DNA of 64,000 nt, taken from Bacillus safensis (lineage in GTDB: Bacteria; Bacillota; Bacilli; Bacillales; Bacillaceae). The translations under genes and the position numbers were made by a program. Positions 10,975 through 21,058 of the stretch are shown here, piece by piece (position 1 is the first letter of the stretch; each line of letters opens with the position of its first letter). The notes under the pieces are model-generated. The model was not told the origin of the DNA and made no database searches. It saw only the letters and a program-made list of their open reading frames with translations. The DNA is taken from NCBI GenBank assembly GCA_030159235.1, contig BSBG01000002.1, positions 575,019-639,018 on the forward strand, read 5' to 3'.

Positions 10975-11727
10975 CTATGTCTGATCATTTTCTTCAAGGA
11001 TTTCTGTCGTGTTGACATCTGGTTCGTAGCCCAACTCCTGCTTTGTTTTCTCAGTAGACCATGGCTTTTCTTCATTCTCTGAGACGGCATAATATGTCCC
11101 AAAGGAAATGTCCGTTTCAATCGCCGCCTTTGTCATCCCTACAAGATCTTCATGTGAAAGAAGTGTTCTTTTCGTTCTGTGTTTCTTGTGTAATGCCTTC
11201 ATCTCATCTGTCACAACCGTTCCAATCCGTAAATTGATGACAGACATTCCCGTTTGATCGTGGAACAAACGTCCTAGCTGTTCGGAAGCAAATTTTAAAA
11301 TGCCATAGACATTTTTAGTCGCAGGGACATCGTCAGTGGTAATCTGTCGCCCGAGTAAGGAGCAGCCATCCTTTTCATAACGATCGGTCACATGGTTGCT
11401 GCTTGCAAAAATGACCTTTGGTATGCCAAGACGTGCAGCTGAACGAAACATATAATAGGTACTCCTCCAAAAAATATCATTCATGTTTGCAAATTCTTGA
11501 TGATTCATCACGTCATGCGTCATGTCCATGTTTAGAAGGTGCATGATAACATCTGTATCTCGTGGAATCGCCTCATATAATTTCTGTTCATTCGTTGCAT
11601 CTGCTAAAACGATACCTTCTTCACAGCTCGTTTGATCAATGATGATGATGTTGTACTCAGAAGAGAGCGCTTTTGATAACACACGTCCAATCACACCGCA
11701 TCCACCAATGATGGCAACTTTTTTCAT
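10975..11727 (-). CDS. ytbQ: NAD-dependent epimerase/dehydratase, YtbQ-like
   Basis: Encodes 250 residues of the extended short-chain dehydrogenase type. The nucleotide-binding GGCGVIG motif is at residues 8-14, FASS (108-110 region) supplies the catalytic Ser, and Tyr141-xxx-Lys145 (YGILK) is the catalytic pair. A GGGAGGAG ribosome site precedes the ATG. In B. subtilis ytbQ follows the biotin operon; here no bio genes are adjacent and the gene stands between ytcP and ytaP. The substrate, possibly a nucleotide sugar or uronate, is not known. Confidence 0.75.
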   Translation of the reverse strand: MKKVAIIGGCGVIGRVLSKALSSEYNIIIIDQTSCEEGIVLADATNEQKLYEAIPRDTDVIMHLLNMDMTHDVMNHQEFANMNDIFWRSTYYMFRSAARLGIPKVIFASSNHVTDRYEKDGCSLLGRQITTDDVPATKNVYGILKFASEQLGRLFHDQTGMSVINLRIGTVVTDEMKALHKKHRTKRTLLSHEDLVGMTKAAIETDISFGTYYAVSENEEKPWSTEKTKQELGYEPDVNTTEILEENDQT

Positions 11728-11773
11728 CTGGCTCCTCCCTTCTTTTAATGTAGTATGCCCAAGCCATAATTGC

Positions 11774-12676
11774 TTACAGCCACTTTTTCAGAAATCGTGT
11801 GGCCTCGTGACGCATAGCGGCTGTTTCAAAATGACCCGCATGAAGATGGGCAAGCTGATATCGTTCTTTTAATGAAGCAGCTTGATAGGTTTGACTCAAT
11901 CTCTTTTGAATCCGTCCGACGCCTTCAGCAGGCGTAAGCTGATCAAGTTTTCCAACTAAGCTTAAATGCGGTCTTGGAAAAATCATTTCCTGAATATCGG
12001 ATGCTGTAAAATGCTTTGCCAAGCTTGGTACATAGTAATAAAAGCCATGCCTGTCCAAATTGTTCGTTTCAATTAATGTGTGATGATCCACCTGTGCGCA
12101 AAGATCAATACACACACTGACCCTTTCATCAAGCGCAGCCGTCCACCAGGAAAGGAGACCACCCATTGACATCCCAAAGACAGCTAACCGGTCCTGAAGC
12201 ACATCAGATCGAGACAGCAAATAATCGATCGCACACATGCTTTCATACAACATCATGCCCCACATCACTTTTCCTGTTAAAAGCATTTCCTTAAAAATTT
12301 CACTTTCTGTCCTGCCCCTTCTTTCACCAAATCCTGCATGATCAATGGCCAGTACACTATATCCTTTTGATGTAAATTCTTTTGCATATGAAGGCGCTTG
12401 CAAATAATGAGCACCCTTTAACAACTCTTCTTTCCCATCGATGTAATTCCCGCCATGAGAGTGCTGAAACAGCACAACAGGTCTTTTTTTCACCGTATCC
12501 TTCGGTTTCACGAAATAAGCAGAAACTTCCTCTACACCATTCATGGAGAGAATGAGTGTTTCAACTACATATGATTCACGTTCTTCAATTTTTATCGTAT
12601 AAGCCTCCACGCGATGACGTTCTGGCATTTCTCCTAACAGACTGAGCAGTTGTTCACGTTTACTTTCCTTTTCCAT
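11774..12676 (-). CDS. ytaP: alpha/beta hydrolase, YtaP (dienelactone hydrolase-like)
   Basis: About 300 residues with the alpha/beta-hydrolase nucleophile elbow GMSMGG, an oxyanion-type HSHGG near residue 75, and a C-terminal GHFE that could supply the catalytic His. No signal peptide, so cytoplasmic. ATG 12676 follows GGAG with ideal spacing. Members of this family cleave esters or act as acetyl esterases and peptidases; the natural substrate is unknown. It is transcribed towards the ytbQ-like gene and is the last gene before leuS, as in B. subtilis. Confidence 0.82.
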   Translation of the reverse strand: MEKESKREQLLSLLGEMPERHRVEAYTIKIEERESYVVETLILSMNGVEEVSAYFVKPKDTVKKRPVVLFQHSHGGNYIDGKEELLKGAHYLQAPSYAKEFTSKGYSVLAIDHAGFGERRGRTESEIFKEMLLTGKVMWGMMLYESMCAIDYLLSRSDVLQDRLAVFGMSMGGLLSWWTAALDERVSVCIDLCAQVDHHTLIETNNLDRHGFYYYVPSLAKHFTASDIQEMIFPRPHLSLVGKLDQLTPAEGVGRIQKRLSQTYQAASLKERYQLAHLHAGHFETAAMRHEATRFLKKWL

Positions 12677-12772
12677 TGGCGTCACTCCTCATTTTTTGAT
12701 CACCTGTTAAAATACGAGATTGATGAGAGAATCACCTTGTTTTCGACAAAATTATGTCCCGGGAAATAAAGA

Positions 12773-12801
12773 ACACCCACCGGTTACATACCGATGAGTG
12801 T
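12773..12801 (-). terminator. leuS terminator
   Basis: A 12-bp stem with two mismatches (12773-12784 with 12790-12801) is followed on the minus strand by TCTTTATTT. It lies 6 bp after the leuS stop. Confidence 0.65.
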
Positions 12802-12806
12802 CATCA

Positions 12807-15221
12807 TTAGTTCGCAACAATATTGACAAGCTTCCCAGGAACCGCAATCACTTTACGAATGGTTTTCCCTTCCAGCTGTTCTTTTACTCGTGCATCATTT
12901 TTCGCAAGCTCTTCTAACTGCTCCCTTGTTGCATCAGCAGGAACGGTTAATTTAGCTTTTACTTTACCGTTAAGCTGTACGACAATTTCTACTTCATCGT
13001 CGACAAGCTTTGACTCATCATATTTCGGCCATACTTCATAAGAAATAGATCCTTCATGACCAAGTATATTCCAAAGCTCTTCCGCTAAATGCGGTGCAAT
13101 TGGAGAAAGAAGTTTCACAAAGCCTTCTGCATATTCTTTCGGCAGTGTATCAGCCTTGTAGGCATCGTTGATAAACACCATTAATTGTGAAATTCCTGTA
13201 TTGAAACGCAATCCTTCATAATGATCCGTTACCTTCATCACTGTTTCATGATAGCTGCGTTCTAAAGCGCCGCCAGACTGCCCCGTCACTTTATCACTGA
13301 TTGAGCCATCTTCATTTGTAAATAGACGCCATACACGATCAAGGAAACGACGAGCGCCATCAAGTCCTGTTTCAGACCAAGCAATTGACGCATCTAAAGG
13401 ACCCATGAACATTTCATAAAGACGTAATGTATCCGCACCATGAGATTCTACGATATCATCTGGATTGACAACGTTCCCTTTGGATTTACTCATTTTTTCA
13501 TTGTTTTCTCCAAGAATCATTCCTTGGTTGAACAATTTCATGAATGGTTCTTTAGTTGGGACAACACCGATATCATATAAGAACTTATGCCAGAAGCGCG
13601 CATATAGAAGATGCAGTACAGCATGTTCTGCTCCGCCGATATATACATCAACCGGAAGCCATTTTTTCAGCTTTTCAGGAGAAGCAAGCTCTTCTAAGTT
13701 ATGTGGATCAATATAACGCAAGAAATACCAGCAGCTGCCTGCCCATTGCGGCATTGTATTCGTTTCACGGCGGCCTTTTTTGCCTGTTACAGGATCTACG
13801 ACCTCAACCCAGTCTTTGATATTGGCTAATGGTGATTCACCTGTGCCACTTGGTTTAATCTCCGTCGTCTTAGGCAAGATCAGTGGGAGCTCTTCCTCTG
13901 AAACGGCTGAGGATGTTCCGTCCTCCCAATGAATGATTGGAATTGGTTCACCCCAGTAGCGCTGACGGCTAAATAGCCAGTCTCTTAAACGATAAGTGAC
14001 TTTCTTTTCACCTTTTTGATGCTCTTCAAGCCAAGCAATCGCTTTTTCAATCGCTTCTTCTTTTCCTAAACCATTGAGGAATTCAGAGTTGATGTGCTTC
14101 CCATCACCTGTGTAAGCTTCTTTTTCAATGTCTCCGCCTTCTAAAACTTCTTTAATTGGAAGATCAAATGTTTTCGCGAATTCATAATCACGTTCATCAT
14201 GAGCAGGTACGGCCATAATCGCCCCTGTTCCATAAGTGGCTAACACGTAATCTGCAATCCAGATCGGCATTTTTTCACCATTTAACGGGTTGATGGCATA
14301 CGCACCTGTGAACATACCCGTTTTCGTTTTGGCAAGATCCGTCCGCTCTAAATCACTCTTCGATTGAATTTCTTTGATGTATGCTTCGACTGCTTCTTTT
14401 TGAGCAGGTGATGTAATTTTTTCAACAAGTGCATGTTCTGGTGCAAGCACCGCATAAGTTGCACCAAATAGTGTATCAGGACGCGTTGTAAAAACCGTAA
14501 ACTGTTCGTTATGTCCCTCTACTTCAAAATGAACGTGCGCACCTTCAGAACGGCCGATCCAGTTACGCTGCATATCTTTGATGCTTTCAGGCCAATCAAT
14601 GTCCTCTAAATCCTCTAACAGCCTGTCCGCATATGCCGTAATCTTTAGCATCCATTGCTTCATAGGACGTCTTTCAACTGGATGCCCTCCGCGTTCACTT
14701 TTTCCATCAATGACTTCTTCATTTGCAAGGACTGTGCCAAGTGCTGGACACCAGTTCACTGGTACTTCATCGATATAGGCCAATCCTTTTTCGTACAATT
14801 TCAAGAAAATCCATTGTGTCCATTTGTAATAATTCGGATCTGTCGTGTTGATTTCTCGATCCCAATCATACGAGAACCCTAGTGATTGAATTTGGCGGCG
14901 GAAGTTATTGATGTTCTCTTCTGTAAAGACCGCCGGGTCATTCCCTGTATCAAGTGCATACTGTTCTGCTGGAAGACCGAATGCATCCCATCCCATCGGA
15001 TGAAGAACATCATATCCCTGCATGCGTTTCATACGTGATAAAATATCCGTTGCTGTATAGCCCTCAGGGTGCCCGACATGAAGCCCTGCTCCTGATGGAT
15101 ATGGAAACATATCAAGCGCATAAAACTTCGGTTTATCTTCCGAGTCAGATGTGGCGAATGTTTTATGTGTCAGCCAATAATCCTGCCACTTCTTTTCAAT
15201 TTCCCGATGCTGAAAACTCAA
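12807..15221 (-). CDS. leuS: leucyl-tRNA synthetase
   Basis: Encodes 804 residues, as in B. subtilis. It charges tRNA-Leu with leucine in the cytoplasm. The class I HIGH-type motif HVGHPEG is at about residues 47-53 and KMSKS at about 576-580, with the CP1 editing domain between them and an anticodon-binding region after the KMSKS loop. It is a single-gene transcript controlled by a T-box leader (15295-15556). An AAAGGAGG ribosome site lies just before the ATG. Confidence 0.98.
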   Translation of the reverse strand: MSFQHREIEKKWQDYWLTHKTFATSDSEDKPKFYALDMFPYPSGAGLHVGHPEGYTATDILSRMKRMQGYDVLHPMGWDAFGLPAEQYALDTGNDPAVFTEENINNFRRQIQSLGFSYDWDREINTTDPNYYKWTQWIFLKLYEKGLAYIDEVPVNWCPALGTVLANEEVIDGKSERGGHPVERRPMKQWMLKITAYADRLLEDLEDIDWPESIKDMQRNWIGRSEGAHVHFEVEGHNEQFTVFTTRPDTLFGATYAVLAPEHALVEKITSPAQKEAVEAYIKEIQSKSDLERTDLAKTKTGMFTGAYAINPLNGEKMPIWIADYVLATYGTGAIMAVPAHDERDYEFAKTFDLPIKEVLEGGDIEKEAYTGDGKHINSEFLNGLGKEEAIEKAIAWLEEHQKGEKKVTYRLRDWLFSRQRYWGEPIPIIHWEDGTSSAVSEEELPLILPKTTEIKPSGTGESPLANIKDWVEVVDPVTGKKGRRETNTMPQWAGSCWYFLRYIDPHNLEELASPEKLKKWLPVDVYIGGAEHAVLHLLYARFWHKFLYDIGVVPTKEPFMKLFNQGMILGENNEKMSKSKGNVVNPDDIVESHGADTLRLYEMFMGPLDASIAWSETGLDGARRFLDRVWRLFTNEDGSISDKVTGQSGGALERSYHETVMKVTDHYEGLRFNTGISQLMVFINDAYKADTLPKEYAEGFVKLLSPIAPHLAEELWNILGHEGSISYEVWPKYDESKLVDDEVEIVVQLNGKVKAKLTVPADATREQLEELAKNDARVKEQLEGKTIRKVIAVPGKLVNIVAN

Positions 15222-15294
15222 TGTGAAAACCTCCTTTAATATGTACGGCTTTATCTGCTTAGATGACCACTACAAGAATTCTGATTTTTCTAAA

Positions 15295-15556
15295 ATCAAC
15301 AAAAAATCTCTCATCCCTGGAAAGGGACGAGAGATTTTTTGGTTCCCGCGGTACCACCCTTGTTAGCGCAACATGCTGTTCGTACGCTCACTTAATATCT
15401 TTAACGCAGACATGCGACAGAAGCTTTAACGCAACTGCAACTCTGAGGCGAGTTCAGAAGCAGATTTGATTGACTTTCACCAGCCGTCAATTCTCTAAAG
15501 ACAAATACTGCTTTCTTACTACTCCTCTTCACTGTTCTTATCGTAACCGTCATCTA
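15295..15556 (-). promoter_or_regulatory. T-box leader (tRNA-Leu sensing) of leuS
   Basis: The minus-strand leader contains the near-invariant T-box core AGGGTGGTACCGCGG (about 15346-15360) and, after it, a terminator of about 13 bp with a T run (about 15300-15342). The core can pair with the terminator 5' side to form the antiterminator. A CTC codon in GAACTCGCC upstream is the likely specifier for Leu. Uncharged tRNA-Leu binding would favour read-through into leuS. This explains most of the 423-bp gap between leuS and ytvB. Confidence 0.95.
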
Positions 15557-15562
15557 AGTAGT

Positions 15563-15591
15563 ATTTTATAGAATTATGATCATAAGTGCAA
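15563..15591 (-). promoter_or_regulatory. sigma-A promoter of leuS
   Basis: On the minus strand -35 TTGCAC (15591-15586), 17-bp spacer, -10 TAAAAT (15568-15563). Transcription would start near 15556, at the beginning of the T-box leader. Confidence 0.75.
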
Positions 15592-15644
15592 GCAGGTTTG
15601 TATACAATGGGAATGTACCCTAGACTAGGGTAAAGTAGAGGATA

Positions 15645-15968
15645 TTATTCGTGTGGAGATCGGTTATGACGGCTGGAGTCTGCATCCTGTGAACGCTGCT
15701 CTCTCACAAAATCGAAGCTTCGCAGAACTGCTTCTCCTCCGTAACCTGAAATAATTGATAAGATGATCAAGTGCAGACTAGAATCGGGATTTGAGGATAA
15801 GACAAGCAGTGTAGCGGCAATCATCCCAACGAGCCAATCTTCAACAAACCCTAAATAAATAAACTTTTTTGTCATTCTGGGCTTCTCTAGCCTGCCTTTT
15901 TTCTTTACGTGACCGAGAATGCCCATGACCCCTCCAATGGCGCAAGCAATAATGACTTGTTGCAGCAT
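15645..15968 (-). CDS. ytvB: DUF4257 membrane protein, YtvB
   Basis: About 107 residues, starting at ATG 15968 behind AAGG. Two or three hydrophobic segments (residues about 1-15, 38-57, 62-78) with glycine-rich stretches (CAIGGVMGILGH, SIISGYGGEAVLRSF) suggest a small membrane protein. It matches the YtvB/DUF4257 family, which has no known function. It stands next to the blue-light receptor ytvA, as in B. subtilis, but on the opposite strand. The longer frame to 16061 lacks a ribosome site and its extra residues look non-coding. Confidence 0.8.
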   Translation of the reverse strand: MLQQVIIACAIGGVMGILGHVKKKGRLEKPRMTKKFIYLGFVEDWLVGMIAATLLVLSSNPDSSLHLIILSIISGYGGEAVLRSFDFVREQRSQDADSSRHNRSPHE

Positions 15969-16268
15969 TTTCATCACCTTCCTAAAGCCCTTAGAATAGT
16001 AAAGCGACTTCAGGCTGTCCAGCCCCCTGTAATGCCATTCTGCTGTTCCGTCATAATCCATGTAAAAGGTCTATTCTCTCTAACGAAGAAAAAAAGCTTG
16101 TTTCTTCCATTATATGTGAATGACCCGAAAACAATCTTGATGCATTGGAATCATTTTCACCTAATCCATATTAACTATTTTTGTCATTTTATGAATGATG
16201 AGCAATTGATTCCATCTTTTTCTAAAGAAAAGTCTCCTTACTTACTCTATTCTAATGGAGGACAAACT

Positions 16269-16352
16269 ATGATGACAAATTTAACAAAGCGATTGCAATC
16301 GTTGAAACAGAACATATGTTATGTTACGTTTATAAAGAATTCATTTGGTTGA
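16269..16352 (+). CDS. possible small ORF upstream of ytvA
   Basis: A 27-residue frame (MMTNLTKRLQ..., ending in NSFG) starts behind a good GGAGGA site with 7-bp spacing, in the 432-bp gap between ytvB and ytvA. It is basic and weakly hydrophobic and resembles nothing I recognise. It could be a leader peptide or chance. The rest of the gap (15969-16268) shows only AT-rich sequence, including a TATAAT on the minus strand near 16110 that could serve ytvB. Confidence 0.25.
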   Translation: MMTNLTKRLQSLKQNICYVTFIKNSFG

Positions 16353-16400
16353 AAAAACAACCATTTGATATGTCTTACAGTAGCATCAAAGGAGGGTAAT

Positions 16401-17204
16401 ATGGTCAGCTCGAATATCTTCGGCTTGCAAAAACAGCTTGAACTCATAAAAAAAGCGCTGGATCATGCGCGGATCGGTGTTGTCATTACAGACCCTTCCT
16501 TAGAGGATAACCCTATCGTTTATGTGAACCATGGTTTTACACAAATGACTGGATACAAACCAGATGAGATTCTTGGACGTAATTGTCGATTCCTTCAAGG
16601 AAAAGACACAGATCAAAAGCAGCTTGCTTTAATCCGTCACGGAATACAAAACAAAACACCTATTACCACACAACTAAAAAATTATAAAAAAGACGGCACT
16701 TTTTTTTGGAATGAACTCAATATAGATCCTCTATACATTGAACAAGATGATCAAACATTTTTCATCGGTTTTCAAAAGGATATTACGAAACAGAAAGAAT
16801 ATGAACAGCTCCTAGAAGATTCCTTACAGGAAGTCACCTCTCTTTCGACGCCAATCGTCCCAATCAAAAATGGTGTTTCCGCTCTTCCGCTTATCGGAAA
16901 ACTATCTGAAGAGCGCTTTGATGCCATTGTCGCCAAGTTAACTTGTATATTAGAAGATTCAAAGGACGATTATTTAATTGTCGACCTTTCTGGTTTAATC
17001 GATGTCGATGATTCCGTCGCAGCACGCATTTTCAAACTGCATCATCTCCTCAATTTAACTGGAACAGAACTGATCATCACTGGAATCAAGCCGCAGCTTG
17101 CGATGAAAATGAAAGACCTAGATACAGATTTTCAGAATACGATCACGTATTTAACAGTTAAAGAAGCCATTAAAGGATTGCCATTAGCTGAAAACCCTGT
17201 GTAA
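16401..17204 (+). CDS. ytvA: blue-light photoreceptor YtvA (LOV-STAS)
   Basis: Encodes 267 residues. The LOV domain (about 10-125) binds FMN; the photoactive cysteine is Cys62 in GRNCRFLQG, the same position as in B. subtilis. A linker helix (about 126-147) leads to the STAS domain (about 148-258), whose loop [13 protein letters not shown] replaces the phosphorylatable Ser/Thr region of RsbR paralogues. YtvA joins the stressosome and activates sigma-B in blue light. ATG 16401 follows AAAGGAGGG; the upstream in-frame codons lack a site. Confidence 0.97.
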   Translation: MVSSNIFGLQKQLELIKKALDHARIGVVITDPSLEDNPIVYVNHGFTQMTGYKPDEILGRNCRFLQGKDTDQKQLALIRHGIQNKTPITTQLKNYKKDGTFFWNELNIDPLYIEQDDQTFFIGFQKDITKQKEYEQLLEDSLQEVTSLSTPIVPIKNGVSALPLIGKLSEERFDAIVAKLTCILEDSKDDYLIVDLSGLIDVDDSVAARIFKLHHLLNLTGTELIITGIKPQLAMKMKDLDTDFQNTITYLTVKEAIKGLPLAENPV

Positions 17205-17217
17205 ACAGGGTTTTTTT
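17191..17217 (+). terminator. ytvA terminator
   Basis: Stem AAAACCCTGT (17191-17200) pairs with 17205-17214 and runs into seven T. The stop codon lies in the loop. Confidence 0.85.
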
Positions 17218-17288
17218 AATTGAATCGCTTCTCAAAATGGAAAAATGAGGTATGATAGGTGTAAATAGAGATTTAGGGGGGCTGCTAG

Positions 17289-17990
17289 ATGATGATGTTA
17301 CTCATCATAGGTCTTTTATGTGTTTGTTTCGCCATAGGATATGCCGTCAATTTCTTATTACTCAAACACCAGAACGAGCAGATCTTTTCAAAGAAACTAT
17401 TTTATCCGTTTTTAATCATTGGTCTCGTCTTTTCCATTATGTCATTACCGTTTGCTGCCGCAGATGCTCCGAAGGCACAAGCCGATCCGTCTTCTGCGCA
17501 GCTGTTAAAGGATCAAAAGCAGCTCACATCTGACATATCGCGCTTAAAAGCGGATAAAGAGTCGCTTACATCCTCTTTAGAAGATGCGACGAAGGAAAAA
17601 GAAAAACTGGAAAAGAAGCTAGAAACGATCACCTTAGAGAAAGATACGGTCAAACAGCAAGAAAAGACCATTCAATCGCTTGAAGAGAAAATAGACAAGC
17701 TCACATCGAGCAACGAATCACTCAAAAAAGAAAACAAGGAAAGAACGAAGGAAACGCAGTCCTCAAGCATCCAGCGCTCCGCACCTAAAGATGAAGGAAC
17801 CAGTACAGGCGGGCATGAATCACAAAAGGAAACAAAAAAAGAATCGGCTGCCTGTAACATCAAAGGGAGTGTCAATGGCATTTATCACACACCGAGCAGC
17901 AGATACTACTCTAGAACAAAGAATGTAACAAAAATGTTCTGCTCCGTAGAAGAGGCAGAGCGTGCCGGATACCGGGCACCGAAGCAATAG
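17289..17990 (+). CDS. membrane protein with long coiled coil and C-terminal sunset-type domain
   Basis: Encodes 233 residues. Two hydrophobic helices (about 3-24 and 38-60) are followed by a highly charged heptad-rich coiled coil (about 70-150), a Ser/Lys/Glu linker, and a small C-terminal module (about 188-230) with two Cys (ACNIKGS and [16 protein letters not shown]), typical of the sunset/Ada-like domain often found on envelope proteins. It sits where B. subtilis has yttA and may be its counterpart. Function unknown; a surface-exposed structural or binding role is inferred. Ribosome site GGGGGG. Confidence 0.7.
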   Translation: MMMLLIIGLLCVCFAIGYAVNFLLLKHQNEQIFSKKLFYPFLIIGLVFSIMSLPFAAADAPKAQADPSSAQLLKDQKQLTSDISRLKADKESLTSSLEDATKEKEKLEKKLETITLEKDTVKQQEKTIQSLEEKIDKLTSSNESLKKENKERTKETQSSSIQRSAPKDEGTSTGGHESQKETKKESAACNIKGSVNGIYHTPSSRYYSRTKNVTKMFCSVEEAERAGYRAPKQ

Positions 17991-18005
17991 TGTTGCTTAA
18001 AATGA

Positions 18006-18053
18006 AAAAGAACCTCCTGCAAGCCCAATCGGGTTTTTAGGAGGTTCTTTTTT
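18006..18053. terminator. bidirectional terminator between the coiled-coil gene and ytrF
   Basis: A 13-bp stem AAAAGAACCTCCT (18006-18018) pairs with 18039-18051, with A and T flanks; it has a long 20-nt loop. It reaches the ytrF stop codon. Confidence 0.85.
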
Positions 18054-19362
18054 AGATTTCTCTTCTTAATGCTGATAATACATTCGTTTTTGTTGCCTTA
18101 CGTGCTGGGTTAAGACCTGAAAGAATCGCTACTCCTGCACTAATCACTGTTGCTGTGATGACAAGGCTGAGCGGAATATAGGAAAAAGTAATCGAGAATT
18201 GATCGCTTGATCCTCCCTCAGACATGGAAGACAGTATGGCTGGAATGATTAAATTGACGGCAAAACTAATGATATATGAGATGATAATTCCGATGATTGA
18301 TCCGATCACCCCGATATAAGCACTTTCCATTAGGAACATTCGCTTGATAATGGATGGATTCGCGCCAATGGCTTTCATGATACCAATTTCTTGTGTTCTC
18401 TCTGTTACTGCCATTGTCATCGTATTGAAAATTCCGATCGCAGAAATAATGACGGCAATACATCCGACAAAAATAAGTCCAATTTTGAAGACCGTAAAGA
18501 ACATATCCATTCCTTCGAGCTGGTTCGTCACAGAGATGACTTGGTAGCCCTCATCTGTCAGCTTATCCGTGAGCGCACCGACATTGTCGAATTTATCTGC
18601 ATAGACAGAGGTCATTTTCTCGACATTTCCTGCTTCAGGAGACAGATCGAGTATTTGATCGAATTCTTTTTCATAAGCATTCGGAATGAGAATTTTATGA
18701 TCCTCCTGCCAGTCCAAATTCGGCTTTTTCAAAACGCCCACTACACGGAAATCGAATGTTTTTTCTTTGACGATTTCATTTTCTTCATTTAGTTTTGGCA
18801 CCTTGATTTGAATGACTTTATTTAAAATATCCTTCGTGTAGCCTTTAGGCTCCTTTGGTGTTTCTTCACCATTTGACGTCTGATTCAATTCTTTTTCATA
18901 GGCTTCGCGTTCTTTTTTTGTCCACAGTTGTTGTGCCATATGATACCCAACCACTATTTCGTTTGCTGATGTTGGGACTCTTCCTCGGTCTAGCTCAAGC
19001 CCTGCTTCTTTTTCTTCTTTCATATCGGTCAAAGTAGCCTGCGTTTCACTTGAACGGTCATCGAGCTCAACGTTAACCGATGGATTGATCGCCGTTCTTG
19101 AGACGACAGATTTCACATGATCGTATTTCTTTAAATCATCAATCTTGACGTCCCCTTTTTCTTTTCCTAACACTTTAATTTCCGTGATGATTTGCTGCTT
19201 CATGATTTCATCTTGAGCCGATTTTTGCAGACCAAAACCGACAGATGCTAGAACGATTAAGAAAGAGCAAGCCATTGTCGTCGCAAGAATGGTCATAAAC
19301 ACTCGTAATCTATTTTTCTTCATGTTTCTTCTAATGAATTTGACCTGATCTCTAAATTTCAA
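18052..19362 (-). CDS. ytrF: ABC transporter permease (MacB/FtsX type), YtrF
   Basis: Encodes 436 residues with the MacB layout: N-terminal helix (about 20-42), a large extracytoplasmic domain (about 50-280), then three C-terminal helices. With YtrE it forms one ATPase-permease pair of the Ytr transporter. In B. subtilis the Ytr system is repressed by YtrA and induced by lipid II-binding cell-wall antibiotics, and its overexpression alters cell wall thickness and competence. TTG start behind AAGGGG; overlaps ytrE by 11 bp. Last gene of the operon. Confidence 0.92.
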   Translation of the reverse strand: MKFRDQVKFIRRNMKKNRLRVFMTILATTMACSFLIVLASVGFGLQKSAQDEIMKQQIITEIKVLGKEKGDVKIDDLKKYDHVKSVVSRTAINPSVNVELDDRSSETQATLTDMKEEKEAGLELDRGRVPTSANEIVVGYHMAQQLWTKKEREAYEKELNQTSNGEETPKEPKGYTKDILNKVIQIKVPKLNEENEIVKEKTFDFRVVGVLKKPNLDWQEDHKILIPNAYEKEFDQILDLSPEAGNVEKMTSVYADKFDNVGALTDKLTDEGYQVISVTNQLEGMDMFFTVFKIGLIFVGCIAVIISAIGIFNTMTMAVTERTQEIGIMKAIGANPSIIKRMFLMESAYIGVIGSIIGIIISYIISFAVNLIIPAILSSMSEGGSSDQFSITFSYIPLSLVITATVISAGVAILSGLNPARKATKTNVLSALRREI

Positions 19363-20050
19363 TGGACTGTTCCCCTTTCTTTAATACACCATCATGAAGC
19401 TGGAACGTTGTGTCTGCGATTGAAGCGACTTCATCGTCATGTGTAATGATGACAAAAGTAATTCCTTTTTCACGATTAAGCTGCTGGATAAAGGCTAATA
19501 TTTCTCCCTCAGTTTCTGAATCCAGACTGCCTGTTGGTTCATCCGCTAAAATAATCGACGGATTCAATATCAAGGCTCTTGCAATACTCACACGCTGCTG
19601 CTGCCCGCCTGACAGTTCATTTGGATAATGCCCTGCATGATGTTCTAAACCTACTCGTTTCAGCATTTCTATTACTTTCGCCTTTCGTTCAGACGGCTTC
19701 ACACCCTTTAAAGTAAGCGGAAGTTCAATATTCTCATACGTTGTTAAGCTCCCGATCAATTGAAAGCTTTGAAAGATAAAGCCAAGGTGATCTAAGCGAA
19801 AGTCTGCCCATTCTTTTTCATTAAAGCCCGTCACATTAGTACCATCGATCACAATTTGTCCACTCGTTGGCGTAATATAGCCTGATATTAAGTTCAATAA
19901 AGTCGATTTCCCCGAGCCACTTCGTCCAACAATACAAGCAATATCGCCTCTTTTAATGGACAGGTCAATCCCTTTCAGCACAGGAATTTCATTTTCCCTG
20001 CCTTTTTTACCAATTTTAAATACATGATCTAATGCTTGAATCTGAATCAT
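19352..20050 (-). CDS. ytrE: ABC transporter ATPase, YtrE
   Basis: Encodes 232 residues of the MacB/LolD ATPase type. Walker A GRSGSGKST is at about residues 42-50, the signature LSGGQQQR at about 145-152, and Walker B IILADEPTG follows. It energises YtrF. ATG follows GGGGAG. It is separated from the upstream membrane subunit by 21 bp, in one operon. Confidence 0.94.
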   Translation of the reverse strand: MIQIQALDHVFKIGKKGRENEIPVLKGIDLSIKRGDIACIVGRSGSGKSTLLNLISGYITPTSGQIVIDGTNVTGFNEKEWADFRLDHLGFIFQSFQLIGSLTTYENIELPLTLKGVKPSERKAKVIEMLKRVGLEHHAGHYPNELSGGQQQRVSIARALILNPSIILADEPTGSLDSETEGEILAFIQQLNREKGITFVIITHDDEVASIADTTFQLHDGVLKKGEQSIEI

Positions 20051-20071
20051 CTCTACTCCCCTACTCTCTGT

Positions 20072-21058
20072 TTATCTTTTTCGATAGATTAAGAAATAAC
20101 TTGTCAGTGCACCGACAGCTCCACCGATCAGCATGCCAGCAATATAACCAAATATTGAATTGTCTGAAGAAAATCCAACCCAGCCAAATCCTAGAACACC
20201 GAAGACAATGACCATAATCTGAATTGGCCGGTCGATCTTTTGATAAAGAAAGAAGCGCCCATTTCGTTCAATTGGATGTTTGATAAAGCTAATTAAGCCA
20301 ATTAGATAAAACAGAACCATCATGACAATAGGTATAATAATTTTTTCACCCGAAAACCAAAGTGGATAATCAGATTGGAAAGGGTCAGTTGCAATATAAA
20401 CAATTGGAGACATAGGCGATAACAAATACGTGAAGCTCTTATCTACCCAACTACCACTTGTCTTGATGATAAAATCTAAATGAACAAGCGGTAATCCAAT
20501 CAATAAAAAGGGTAAAATAGCTGTGCTGAACCCAACGATTGCTTGCGCAATGGAACTTCCGGTTAAAGTACCCGCTGCAAAAAATAAACTATAAAACATC
20601 AAGGAAGTCACAAGCGAAATGACATAACCGCTATGAAAGCCAGTTGTTTCTAGTGGATTCAGACCTAAAATAAGTAAATAAGTAATAACAAAAGAAACGG
20701 CATGAACGACTGCAATGATTCCAGCACCTAAGAAAAACTTTGTGTGATAAATAGTACTTCTGCTAAAGGGCAAAGATAAGGTAAAGTCCATATGCCCTTT
20801 ATTTCTCTCGAATCCCAGCTGAATGACAGCAAAGAAGAGCCCCATTAACCAGGAAAGGGAGAGAAAAGCATCTGTATTAAAGTAATAAGAAAAACGCGGT
20901 GAATCTACAATACACTCTGCATCTTTTAGACATGTTTGAAAAGACGAATATTCCATTAAGAATAAAAAGGGCGTCGCAAATACCGCAACAAGCATAACTA
21001 AAATGAATGTCAGCTCAGATTGCTTCCACTCCTTATATAACAATTGCCGCTTTACCAT
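20072..21058 (-). CDS. ytrC: ABC transporter membrane subunit, YtrC/YtrD family
   Basis: Encodes 328 residues with about six to eight hydrophobic segments and a long outer loop after the first helix. It belongs to the paired YtrC/YtrD membrane proteins. B. subtilis has two paralogous genes here; this operon has only one, followed directly by ytrE, so the YtrB ATPase would have to work with a homodimer. Assignment as ytrC rather than ytrD is by position and cannot be decided from the sequence. Its ATG overlaps the end of ytrB by 7 bp. Confidence 0.85.
   Translation of the reverse strand: MVKRQLLYKEWKQSELTFILVMLVAVFATPFLFLMEYSSFQTCLKDAECIVDSPRFSYYFNTDAFLSLSWLMGLFFAVIQLGFERNKGHMDFTLSLPFSRSTIYHTKFFLGAGIIAVVHAVSFVITYLLILGLNPLETTGFHSGYVISLVTSLMFYSLFFAAGTLTGSSIAQAIVGFSTAILPFLLIGLPLVHLDFIIKTSGSWVDKSFTYLLSPMSPIVYIATDPFQSDYPLWFSGEKIIIPIVMMVLFYLIGLISFIKHPIERNGRFFLYQKIDRPIQIMVIVFGVLGFGWVGFSSDNSIFGYIAGMLIGGAVGALTSYFLIYRKR

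Noticed and set aside
16303..16328. TGAAAC followed by CGTT upstream of ytvA, resembling a sigma-W promoter
   Set aside because: The spacer is 18 bp instead of 16 and the -10 is CGTT rather than CGTA.
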